From UMGS1519 sp963621885 (lineage in GTDB: Bacteria; Actinomycetota; Coriobacteriia; Coriobacteriales; Eggerthellaceae): 33,250 bases of DNA. The notes under the pieces are model-generated. The model ran no database searches. It was not told the origin of the DNA and saw only the letters and a list, made by a program, of their open reading frames with translations. The position numbers and the translations under genes are program-made. Below are positions 13,681 through 20,982 of the stretch, piece after piece; position 1 is the stretch's first letter; every line of letters starts with the position of its first letter. The stretch is from NCBI GenBank assembly GCA_963621885.1, contig CAVFFT010000056.1, forward strand, positions 1-33,250, given 5' to 3'.

Positions 13681-16215
13681 ATGCTGTTTAAGCGAAATAG
13701 CGCCGAGGTTCATGACGCGAAAGAGGCGCGCGCCCATGCGCGGCGTTTGAAATACGGCAACTTCGTTGTCGCCCACCACAAGCTCATCCTGCTGGTGGCC
13801 GTGCTTCTGCTCATTCCGTCCTTGTTCGGGTACGCGAATACCCGCTTGAACTTCGACTTGCTTACCTATCTGCCCGATTCCTTCGAGACCGTCGAGGGCC
13901 AGGACATCCTGCTCGAGGATTTCGGCAAGGGTGCATTCAGCTTCATCGTGGTTGAAGGCATGGACGATGCGGATGTGAAGGACCTGAAGGAGAAGATCGA
14001 GGACGTGCCCCATGTGGATACGGTGCTCTGGTCCGATTCCCTCACCGACCTGGGCATTCCGAAGCAGGCCATTCCCGATAAATATTACAAGGCCTTCAAT
14101 AATGACGAAGACGACTGCACGATGCTCGCGGTGTTCTACGACACCTCAAGCTCGGCGGACGAGACGCTGCAGGCGGTCGATCAGATTCGCGAAATCGGCG
14201 GCGACGAGACCTTTGTCGCCGGCATGGCCTCGCTCGTGACCGACCTCAAGCATATTGCCCAGCGCGAAGAGCCCATCTACGTGTTGGTCGCCGTGCTGTG
14301 CTCGCTTCTCGCCTTGCTTGTGCTCACCGACACCTGGCTTGCGCCTTTCGTGTTCCTCGCGTCCATCGGCATCGCCATCATGTGGAACATGGGCACGAAC
14401 TACTTCTTTGGCGAGGTCTCCTACGTGACGAAAGCGCTCGCCGCGATTCTGCAGCTCGCCGTCACGATGGACTATTCCATCTTCCTCTGGCATGGCTTTG
14501 TGGAACAGCGGCGCATCTATCCAAATGACGCAGGGAAGGCGATGGCAGAAGCGATTGCGAATACCTTCGTGACGCTGTTCAGCTCCATGCTCACCGCGTC
14601 CGCCGGCTTCCTCGCGCTGTGCTTCATGACCTACACGCTCGGCGCTGACCTGGGCATTGTCATGGCGAAGGGTTGCGTGCTCGGCTTTATCGGCTCGATT
14701 ACGACGCTGCCCGCGCTCATTCTGCTCTTCCACAAGCCGATGGAGCGCCTGTCCCATCGGCCGCTGCTGCGCCCGGCGGAGAAGCTTGCCGGCCATGTGA
14801 CGCGCCGCTACTGGGTCTTCCTCATCATCTTCGTGGTGGCGCTCATTCCCGCGGCATACGGTTTCGAGAACAAGCCACTCATGTATGACTTCACGAAGAT
14901 TCTCACCGGCAACAATATCGAGAACCTCTCGGCGGATGACATTCGCTTCCATACCGCGAATGAGAAGCTGAATGACGAATTCAATGTGGCGACGACGATG
15001 ATGATCTTGGCCGACGCCGACTTGAGCCACGCCGATGCGAAGGCGATGCTCGACAAGATCGACCAGATTGATGGCGTGAAGTACGTCCTGGGCTACGACA
15101 GCTTCGTGGGCGGCCAGTTGCCCGAACAGCTTCTTCCCGACAAGCTGAGGGAGGTGCTGAAGAGCAACGGGCATCAGCTTATCGTGCTGAATTCGGAATA
15201 CCGCGTATCGACCGATGAGGTGAACGCGCAGGTCGACCAGATCAACGCGGTGCTCGAGGAATACGATCCGGACGCCATGCTCATTGGCGAGGCGCCCGCG
15301 ACGAAGGACCTCATTGCGACCACCGACACCGACTTCAAGATGGTTGACTATGTGGCGATCGGGCTTATTCTCGTCATCCTGCTGTTCGTGTTCCGCTCGC
15401 TGATCCTGCCGTTCCTGCTGGTGCTTGTCATCATGCTGGCTGTCATGATCAACCTCGGCTTGCCCTATTACCTTGACCAGCCGATGGTGTTCATCGCGCC
15501 GGTGTGCATTTCGACCATCCAGCTTGGTTCGACCGTGAACTACGCCATCCTGATGGCGACCCGCTACCGCCGCGAGCGTTATGCGGGCGCGGGCAAGGTC
15601 GGTTCCGTCAGCATTGCGATGGGCCATTCCTTCCCCTCGATCGTCACGTCGGGCGTGTCGTTCTTTTCGGCGGTCATCGGCGTTTCCATCTACTCGAACG
15701 TCGAGCTCATCAGCAGCTTGTGCACCTTCATGGCACGCGGCGCCCTCATCTCGACGCTGTGCGTGCTCTTCATCCTGCCGGCTTTCCTGATGCTTTTCGA
15801 CCGCCTTATCGTGAAGACCTCGCAGGGCTTCCTGCGGGCCGGTGACGATGGCAGCCCGCGCGCGGATTACCGTCCGCATGCCGGCTCCAGCACGGCGGGC
15901 ATCGTGAATGCCGCGGCGCAGAAGGACGGTATCAACCCGGGCATTTCCGCTGAAGCGGGCGCGAATGTGCAGGCGTGCGACATGTTGGCCGGCGCGGATG
16001 CAGATGCGGCGCGTAGAAGCGTTGGCGCGGGGCACGCAGGTGTGGCGCGTAGAAGCGTTGGCGCGGCGCATGTAGACGTGGCGCGTGCGGACGCCCAGGC
16101 ATTCTCGTGGATGCGCGAAAAGGAGCCGCACGGAAAGCAGCCGCGCGGGTGGCAAAAATTGCTTGCGCTCAGGCTGTTTTCCCTGCTCGGACGTGGTAAG
16201 GTACTGCAAGTGTAA
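13681..16215 (+). CDS. MMPL/RND-family membrane transporter
   Basis: Large membrane protein of the MMPL branch of the RND superfamily, likely moving a lipid, peptide or hydrophobic substrate across or within the membrane. The 844 residues start after GGGGAGG. The layout is the duplicated RND type: one span near 27-47, an extracytoplasmic loop (about 50-195, with LTYLPDSFETVEGQDIL), about five spans to ~350, a span near 370-390, a second loop (to ~555) and a second block of spans to ~720. TMDYSIFLWHGF and STVNYAILMATRYRRERY are the matching motifs of the two halves. The C-terminal ~120 residues are a low-complexity cytoplasmic tail with a 12-residue repeat (VARRSVGAxH) and a basic end. It precedes the secreted repeat protein by 129 bases, so the two probably act together. 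Substrate unknown. Confidence 0.9.
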   Translation: MLFKRNSAEVHDAKEARAHARRLKYGNFVVAHHKLILLVAVLLLIPSLFGYANTRLNFDLLTYLPDSFETVEGQDILLEDFGKGAFSFIVVEGMDDADVKDLKEKIEDVPHVDTVLWSDSLTDLGIPKQAIPDKYYKAFNNDEDDCTMLAVFYDTSSSADETLQAVDQIREIGGDETFVAGMASLVTDLKHIAQREEPIYVLVAVLCSLLALLVLTDTWLAPFVFLASIGIAIMWNMGTNYFFGEVSYVTKALAAILQLAVTMDYSIFLWHGFVEQRRIYPNDAGKAMAEAIANTFVTLFSSMLTASAGFLALCFMTYTLGADLGIVMAKGCVLGFIGSITTLPALILLFHKPMERLSHRPLLRPAEKLAGHVTRRYWVFLIIFVVALIPAAYGFENKPLMYDFTKILTGNNIENLSADDIRFHTANEKLNDEFNVATTMMILADADLSHADAKAMLDKIDQIDGVKYVLGYDSFVGGQLPEQLLPDKLREVLKSNGHQLIVLNSEYRVSTDEVNAQVDQINAVLEEYDPDAMLIGEAPATKDLIATTDTDFKMVDYVAIGLILVILLFVFRSLILPFLLVLVIMLAVMINLGLPYYLDQPMVFIAPVCISTIQLGSTVNYAILMATRYRRERYAGAGKVGSVSIAMGHSFPSIVTSGVSFFSAVIGVSIYSNVELISSLCTFMARGALISTLCVLFILPAFLMLFDRLIVKTSQGFLRAGDDGSPRADYRPHAGSSTAGIVNAAAQKDGINPGISAEAGANVQACDMLAGADADAARRSVGAGHAGVARRSVGAAHVDVARADAQAFSWMREKEPHGKQPRGWQKLLALRLFSLLGRGKVLQV
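16013..16084 (+). repeat. 36-base tandem repeat inside the MMPL gene
   Basis: The block GTAGAAGCGTTGGCGCGG occurs at 16013-16030 and again at 16049-16066, exactly 36 bases apart and in frame, with a partial third unit after it. It encodes the 12-residue repeat in the C-terminal tail. The near-perfect DNA identity points to a recent expansion. Confidence 0.85.
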
Positions 16216-16344
16216 GGTAAGACTAACTCATACGATTTCAGCCTGCTGCGCAGTGGTGATTTCGCCAAGACGCGCAGGCACAGGTGATAGGCAAGAAATA
16301 CAAATTTGAGGCTCTCTGGCATCAGGCGTTATTTGGAGGTAGCT

Positions 16345-18654
16345 ATGAACATCGACAACCTGAACCGCGCGACGAACGTGGCGCTGTCGTTCATTCTGGC
16401 GGCGGGATTGTCCCTGCCGGTCACGGGGCTTGCGTATGCCGCCGATGACAACGACACGTCGTCCGAGGTGAAGGACAAGCTCAACAACCTTTTCACCAGC
16501 TCAAACGAGGATGAGAACGTCGCGAAGAAGACGGAGTCGGTGTACGTGTTCACCAAGGCCGATGGCACGGTGAAGAACACCATCGTGTCCGATTGGCTGA
16601 AGAACGCCGACAAGGACGACGCCATCCACGATGTCTCGTCGCTGACCGACATCGAGAACACCGAAGGCAAGGAGAGCTTCGAGGCCAAGGGCGAAAGCCT
16701 CGTGTGGGATGCCGATGGCAACGACATCTACTACCAGGGCAACACCGACAAGAAGGCGCCCATTGAGCTGAAGGTGAGCTACTGGCTCGATGACAAAGAG
16801 GTGCCGGCCGACAAGATGCTGGGCAAGAGCGGCCACGTGAAGATTCGCTACGAGTTCAAGAACAACTCCTATAGCACCGAGTATGTGGACGGCGCGGCGC
16901 GCACCATCTACACGCCGTTCGTGTGCGTGACTGGCCTGATTCTGGACAACGACAAATTCAGCAACATTACGACCGACCATGCGAAGGCAGTGAATGATGG
17001 CGACCGCACCTTCGTGGGCGGCTTCGCGATGCCCGGTCTGCAGGAGGACCTCGACCTGGACAGCGACGATTTCGACATTCCGAGCTCCTTCGAGATTGAG
17101 GCGGACGTGGAGGACTTCGAGATGTCCACCAGCGCCACTTTCGTGACGAGCAACCTCTTCGACGACCTGAACACCGACGAGCTTGACGACAGTGACATCA
17201 AGGACGCGCTCGACAGCCTGCAGGATGGCATGGACCAGCTCCTCGATGGCACGAGCGATCTGTACGATGGCCTGAAGAAGCTCGATGACGGTGGCGAGCA
17301 GCTGAAAGACGGCTCGGCTGAGCTGGCGGAAAAGACCGCCGACCTGCCCGATTCGGCCCAGCAGCTTGCTGATGGCTCCTCGGCGGTTGCCAATGGCCTG
17401 GTGGCTGCCGTCGATGGCACCGCGCAGCTCATTCTGGGCAACAAGCAGGTGAGCGCGGGCCTCGAGTCGCTCGCGAATGGCACCGACACGACGACGGGCT
17501 TGAAGGATGCCGTTGCCGCTGTCGAGCAGTTGCAGGCGGGTGTTGGCGATAGCACGTCGGGCTTGACGGGTGGCCTGACGCAGGTGTCTGGTGCATTAGG
17601 CCAGCTGCAGAGTAGCCTGTCGAATAGTGTGAGCGGTGGTTTGAAGGGCGCTCAGACGCAAGTCGAGGGAATTAAAAAGGTCACTGACAACGCCGCAACG
17701 AATGCGGGTGACGCGGCGGCAAGCGCGAATGATACCGCCGATAAGATTGATGCGATTCTCAATAATGGAGACGAGTACTTTGCAGGGCTTGATGATGACC
17801 AGCGCGAGAAAATCGAGGATGCGCTAGCACAAGTGAAGAACGACGCGCAGAACGCGGCTGAATCTGCGACTGAGGCTGAGAAATTCGCCAAGAGCGCTTC
17901 CTCAAATCTGAAGAAGGATGAAGGCGATACGTCGACGACTTCGTTGAGCGATACATTGACCGCCTTGAAATCGGGGGTGGACACCGCGAGTGGCACTCTT
18001 GGCACTTTGAATGGGAGCATCACAGAACAGCTTATTCCCGGTAGCAACACGATTTCCGCTGGTCTTGGACAGTTGAACAATGGCACGGCAGAGGGCCAGA
18101 CGACTTCTGACGGCAAGACGAGCAGCGGCCTGAAGGGTGCCTTGGAAGCGGTCGAAAAGAAGCTGAAGGCTGGCAATGACCAGATCACCGACAAAATGGG
18201 TGACCTCAACGACGGCCTTCAGACCGCATCGGACGGCGCGAGTGCCATTTCCGACGGCTTGGCGCAGCTCAACGAGTCGGTTCCGGCTCTGGCTGCTGGT
18301 ATCACGGCGCTGAAGGACGGCTCCGAACAGCTTTCCGATGGTCTCGATGCCGCCAAGGATGGCGCGGACAAACTGAAGGATGGCCTGGAGCAGTTCAATG
18401 ACGAGGGCATCCAGAAGATCATCGATGCCTACAACGACAACCTCGCCGGCCTGGTTGATCGCGTGAAGGCGACGGCGGAAGCGGGCAAGGCCTACGACAA
18501 CTTCAGCGGCAAGAGCGATGAGGTCAAGGGCAGTGTGAAGTTCATCTTCGAGACCGACGCCATCGAGCATGACGACGATGAGGATTCCGACAGCTCGAGC
18601 GATGCGGCGGACGCGAGTGAAAGCGCTGCCACGAGCGAAAGCGAGAGCGAGTAG
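16345..18654 (+). CDS. Secreted Leu-x-x-Gly heptad-repeat protein
   Basis: A 769-residue exported protein starting after GGAGG. A signal peptide is clear: hydrophobic core at about 12-31 and cleavage near AYA-A (30-33). Residues 35-285 form a mixed domain with FAMPGLQEDLDLD near its end. Two zones of seven-residue repeats (LxDGxxxL, for example LLDGTSDLYDGLKKLDDG and LSDGLDAAKDGADKLKDG) lie at about 288-390 and 600-690, typical of the heptad-repeat domain of YhgE/Pip- and EsaA-like proteins. The C-terminus is a Ser/Asp/Glu-rich acidic tail with no membrane anchor. Gene order suggests a partnership with the MMPL transporter, as a periplasm-like or wall-zone rod (inference). The stretch around 17590-18110 has visibly different codon choice from its flanks. 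Confidence 0.8.
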   Translation: MNIDNLNRATNVALSFILAAGLSLPVTGLAYAADDNDTSSEVKDKLNNLFTSSNEDENVAKKTESVYVFTKADGTVKNTIVSDWLKNADKDDAIHDVSSLTDIENTEGKESFEAKGESLVWDADGNDIYYQGNTDKKAPIELKVSYWLDDKEVPADKMLGKSGHVKIRYEFKNNSYSTEYVDGAARTIYTPFVCVTGLILDNDKFSNITTDHAKAVNDGDRTFVGGFAMPGLQEDLDLDSDDFDIPSSFEIEADVEDFEMSTSATFVTSNLFDDLNTDELDDSDIKDALDSLQDGMDQLLDGTSDLYDGLKKLDDGGEQLKDGSAELAEKTADLPDSAQQLADGSSAVANGLVAAVDGTAQLILGNKQVSAGLESLANGTDTTTGLKDAVAAVEQLQAGVGDSTSGLTGGLTQVSGALGQLQSSLSNSVSGGLKGAQTQVEGIKKVTDNAATNAGDAAASANDTADKIDAILNNGDEYFAGLDDDQREKIEDALAQVKNDAQNAAESATEAEKFAKSASSNLKKDEGDTSTTSLSDTLTALKSGVDTASGTLGTLNGSITEQLIPGSNTISAGLGQLNNGTAEGQTTSDGKTSSGLKGALEAVEKKLKAGNDQITDKMGDLNDGLQTASDGASAISDGLAQLNESVPALAAGITALKDGSEQLSDGLDAAKDGADKLKDGLEQFNDEGIQKIIDAYNDNLAGLVDRVKATAEAGKAYDNFSGKSDEVKGSVKFIFETDAIEHDDDEDSDSSSDAADASESAATSESESE

Positions 18655-18775
18655 CGAACTCCGCGCGAAGCGTGGCGAGCCCGAGGACACGTGCGAGCCG
18701 CGTGCGAAGCGTGGTGAGCCATCAACGGGCGGCGCACTGACAAACGGATGGTGCGTCAAGCCATCAAGCACGTGC
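18655..18775. repeat. GC-rich degenerate repeats after the heptad-repeat gene
   Basis: Units of the type GCGAAGCGTGG(C/T)GAGCC occur at about 18664 and 18704, and ACGTGCGAGCC at about 18690 and again at 18770. They fill the space between the stop codon and the terminator. Confidence 0.6.
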
Positions 18776-18818
18776 GAGCCTTCCATTCCTGCTCAGCGGG
18801 GGTGGAAGGCTCTTTTGT
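18776..18818 (+). terminator. Terminator of the MMPL/heptad-repeat unit
   Basis: GAGCCTTCCA (18776-18785) pairs perfectly with TGGAAGGCTC (18803-18812), followed by TTTT. Confidence 0.9.
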
Positions 18819-19060
18819 GTTGCGGGCGAAATGCGTGGCAAGGCTTTTATGTGCGGCGCGTAATTCGCGGCAAGGCCATTTGTGAGCTGCATGCGAAATG
18901 CGCGATAAGACGTTGTGAACTGCGCGCGAGCCGCGTGAGGGAAAGCCTACAACTTCGTGTGAGACGCAACCGCTATGCTCTTCCCAAGGCGCTTACAGGG
19001 GCTTTGCGCGATCCGCGCGCGGCATTTGTGAGTTCGACGTGGAAGAGCCTGCCGGCTTAC
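18819..19060. repeat. Degenerate repeat stretch upstream of the rpsF promoter
   Basis: Imperfect repeats around GCGAAATGCG(T/C)G and GGCAAGGC(C/T)(A/T)TTTGTG, with a period of roughly 35-40 bases, run from about 18825 to 18930. An open frame on the plus strand crosses the region, but it has no good start or family features. No gene is supported. Confidence 0.45.
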
Positions 19061-19089
19061 TTGTCGGCGGGCGAGGAGCGGGCTATTAT
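19061..19089 (+). promoter_or_regulatory. Promoter of the rpsF operon
   Basis: TTGTCG (19061-19066) and TATTAT (19084-19089) are separated by exactly 17 bases, a good sigma-70-type match, 60 bases before rpsF. Confidence 0.65.
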
Positions 19090-19099
19090 ACATGGGCTA

Positions 19100-19148
19100 A
19101 TCCTGCTTCGGGTGTACCGAAGCCGTTGAGTCCAGAGGAGGTGAGCTG
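19100..19148 (+). promoter_or_regulatory. Leader of rpsF, candidate S6:S18 autoregulatory hairpin
   Basis: CTTCGG (19106-19111) pairs with CCGAAG (19117-19122) and is directly followed by CCG (19123-19125). Known rpsF leaders in many bacteria carry a hairpin with a conserved CCG that mimics the S6:S18 site on 16S rRNA, and the operon here encodes both proteins. Matching the exact consensus needs a covariance-model search. The ribosome binding site is GAGGAGG. Confidence 0.4.
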
Positions 19149-19442
19149 ATGAAGGCTTACGAACTTTTGTTCTTTGTGGACCCCGCTATTGACGAGGAGT
19201 CCCGTCTCGCCGCTGACAAGCGCATTGAGAACGCCATTACCGCTAACGGTGGCAAGATTGATAAGGCCGATAACTGGGGCAAGCGCAAGCTGGCTTACGA
19301 GATTCACGGTCTTTCCGACGGTGATTACACTCTCGTCGACTTCCACGCAGATCCGGCAAGCATTGCCGAGCTCGATCGTGTCATGCGCATCACTGATGCC
19401 ATTGAGCGTCACATGATCGTGTGCCGCGAGGATCGCGACTAA
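19149..19442 (+). CDS. rpsF: 30S ribosomal protein S6
   Basis: Primary-family protein of the 30S platform that binds 16S rRNA together with S18. The 97 residues, starting after GAGGAGGTGAGCTG, show the S6 pattern: MKAYELLFFVDP at the start, the conserved KRKLAYEIHGLSDGDYTLVDF centre and RVMRITDAIERHMIV near the end. First gene of rpsF-ssb-rpsR-rplI, the usual arrangement. Confidence 0.98.
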   Translation: MKAYELLFFVDPAIDEESRLAADKRIENAITANGGKIDKADNWGKRKLAYEIHGLSDGDYTLVDFHADPASIAELDRVMRITDAIERHMIVCREDRD

Positions 19443-19451
19443 TCTGCGGAT

Positions 19452-19465
19452 GCCCGATATCGGGC
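19452..19465. promoter_or_regulatory. 14-base perfect palindrome between rpsF and ssb
   Basis: GCCCGATATCGGGC lies ten bases after the rpsF stop and 22 before the ssb start. In RNA it could form a tight hairpin; as DNA it could be a binding site. There is no T-run, so it is not a standard terminator. It may tune ssb expression relative to rpsF (inference). Confidence 0.4.
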
Positions 19466-19487
19466 AAGGTTTGAAAGAGGGATGGAA

Positions 19488-19964
19488 ATGAGCATCAATC
19501 GAGTTGTCATCAGCGGAAACCTTACGCGTGATCCGGAGCTGCGCCAAACGGCGGGTGGAACGGCGGTGCTGGGCTTTGGCGTTGCCGTCAACGACCGTCG
19601 CCGCAACAACCAGACGGGCGAGTGGGAGGACTACGCGAACTTCGTGGACTGCACGATGTTCGGCACCCGTGCGCAGGCGATTTCCCAATACCTGCACAAG
19701 GGCCTGAAGGTGGCTATCGAAGGCAAGCTGCGCTACTCCTCGTGGGAGCGTGACGGCCAGAAGCGATCGAAGCTCGAAGTCATCGTTGACGATTTGGAGT
19801 TCATGGGCAGCCGCAATGACAATCAGGGCGGCGGCGCATACAACGGCGGTTCTCGCAATACTGGTTATAACCAGGGCTATCACAGCCAGCAGCCCGTCGC
19901 TCCGGCTCCCCAGGCTATGCCTGAGGTGAGCGGGTCGGTCTACGATGAGGACATCCCGTTCTAA
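19488..19964 (+). CDS. ssb: Single-stranded DNA-binding protein
   Basis: Coats single-stranded DNA during replication and repair and recruits partners through its C-terminal tip. The start at 19488 is chosen because GAGG (19477-19480) is seven bases away; the in-frame ATG at 19482 is too close. The 158 residues contain an OB fold (residues 1-110: INRVVISGNLTRDPELR, DYANFVDCTMFG, KGLKVAIEGKLRYSSWE), a Gly/Asn/Gln-rich linker and the canonical acidic tip DEDIPF. Confidence 0.97.
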   Translation: MSINRVVISGNLTRDPELRQTAGGTAVLGFGVAVNDRRRNNQTGEWEDYANFVDCTMFGTRAQAISQYLHKGLKVAIEGKLRYSSWERDGQKRSKLEVIVDDLEFMGSRNDNQGGGAYNGGSRNTGYNQGYHSQQPVAPAPQAMPEVSGSVYDEDIPF

Positions 19965-19990
19965 AAACACTGAAAAGAGGTACCAGACAC

Positions 19991-20254
19991 ATGGCCGACT
20001 ACATGAAGCAGCCGCGTCGAAAGTACTGCCAGTTCTGCAAGGAGGGAACTGAGTACATCGACTACAAAGACACTCAGATGCTGCGCAAATATGTTACCGA
20101 CCGCGGAAAGATCAAGCCCCGTCACGTCACCGGTTGCTGCGTTCAGCACCAGCGTGATGTCGCCAACGCCGTGAAGCGTTCGCGCGTGATGGCGCTCATG
20201 CCCTACGCGGTTCCTTCTGTCAGCGGTCGCGGCGACCGTAGGAACAGGGGGTAA
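19991..20254 (+). CDS. rpsR: 30S ribosomal protein S18, zinc-binding type
   Basis: Partner of S6 on the 30S platform. The 87 residues start after AAAAGAGG and show the S18 core (RKYCQFCKEG, KYVTDRGKIKPRHVTG, QHQRDVANAVKRSRVMALMPY). The CxxC near 13-16 and the Cys/His group GCCVQH make this the C-plus, zinc-binding variant, as opposed to the zinc-free form. The basic C-terminal tail (SGRGDRRNRG) is normal. Confidence 0.97.
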   Translation: MADYMKQPRRKYCQFCKEGTEYIDYKDTQMLRKYVTDRGKIKPRHVTGCCVQHQRDVANAVKRSRVMALMPYAVPSVSGRGDRRNRG

Positions 20255-20257
20255 ATG

Positions 20258-20806
20258 ATGAAGGTTATTCTCCTGAGCGAGGTGCGCGGCCGCGGTGGCG
20301 AAGGTGACGTCATCGACGTTGCCCGCGGTTTCGCGAACAACTATCTCCTCCCGCAGCACATCGCGATTCCCGCGACCCCGGGCAACCTCAAGCAGCTCGA
20401 GATGCGTCGCAAGAACATCGCGAAGCGCGAAGAGGTGCGTATCGCTAACGCCGAGGCGCTGAAGGCTCAGCTCGACAGCGCAAAGGTGAAGGTCGACGCG
20501 AAGGTGGGCGCTGAAGGCGTGCTCTTCGGCAGCGTGACCGCCCAGATGATCACCGATGCGGTGAAGGCTCAGCTCGACGTTGAGATCGACCGCAAGAGCG
20601 TTGATCTGCGCGTGGCCATCAAGACCGCCGGCATGCACGAAGTGACCATCGCCCTGTATCGCGAGATCAAGGCTTCGCTGACCGTCTACGTGGGCGCTGA
20701 AGGCGAGCCGATCCCGAGCGACGAGCCCGTGGTCGAAGAGGTTGCCGAGGAAGAGCAGGCTGAAGAGGCCGCTCCCGAGGCTGCTGAAGAAGAGGCGGCC
20801 GAGTAA
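20258..20806 (+). CDS. rplI: 50S ribosomal protein L9
   Basis: Elongated protein at the base of the L1 stalk. The start at 20258 gives the usual MKVILL and is seven bases from AGGGGG; an ATG at 20255 directly after the rpsR stop is the alternative. The 182 residues comprise the N-terminal domain (VRGRGGEGDVIDVARGFANNYLLP), a connecting helix and the C-terminal domain up to about 155. An acidic Glu/Ala-rich tail of some 30 residues (ending EEEAAE) goes beyond the typical length of about 150. The gene is followed by a terminator, closing the operon. Confidence 0.97.
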   Translation: MKVILLSEVRGRGGEGDVIDVARGFANNYLLPQHIAIPATPGNLKQLEMRRKNIAKREEVRIANAEALKAQLDSAKVKVDAKVGAEGVLFGSVTAQMITDAVKAQLDVEIDRKSVDLRVAIKTAGMHEVTIALYREIKASLTVYVGAEGEPIPSDEPVVEEVAEEEQAEEAAPEAAEEEAAE

Positions 20807-20837
20807 GGACGCCTGGCGTTTTCGCTGACGCAATTGA

Positions 20838-20874
20838 GCCCTGCTGCCGCCTTACGCGGCGGCGGGGCTTTTCC
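20838..20874 (+). terminator. Terminator of the rpsF-rplI operon
   Basis: AGCCC and GCTGCCGC pair with GCGGCGGC and GGGCT around cttac, with one mismatch, followed by tttcctt. Confidence 0.85.
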
Positions 20875-20982
20875 TTATGAGCGACATGTGTCATCGATTG
20901 CCGTGATTCCCGCGAGCCGAACCCGATAATCGCAATCCTGCTAGTATGAGCGGGTACGCAAGCAAGAAAGAAGGGACATGCC

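Noticed and set aside
14146..16209. 687-codon minus-strand open frame opposite the MMPL gene
   Set aside because: Composition is Arg/His/Glu-rich, as expected for the complement of a hydrophobic membrane protein. The plus-strand gene is convincing.
18569..19129. 186-codon plus-strand frame after the heptad-repeat gene
   Set aside because: It overlaps the end of that gene, a terminator, a repeat region and the rpsF promoter, and has no family features.
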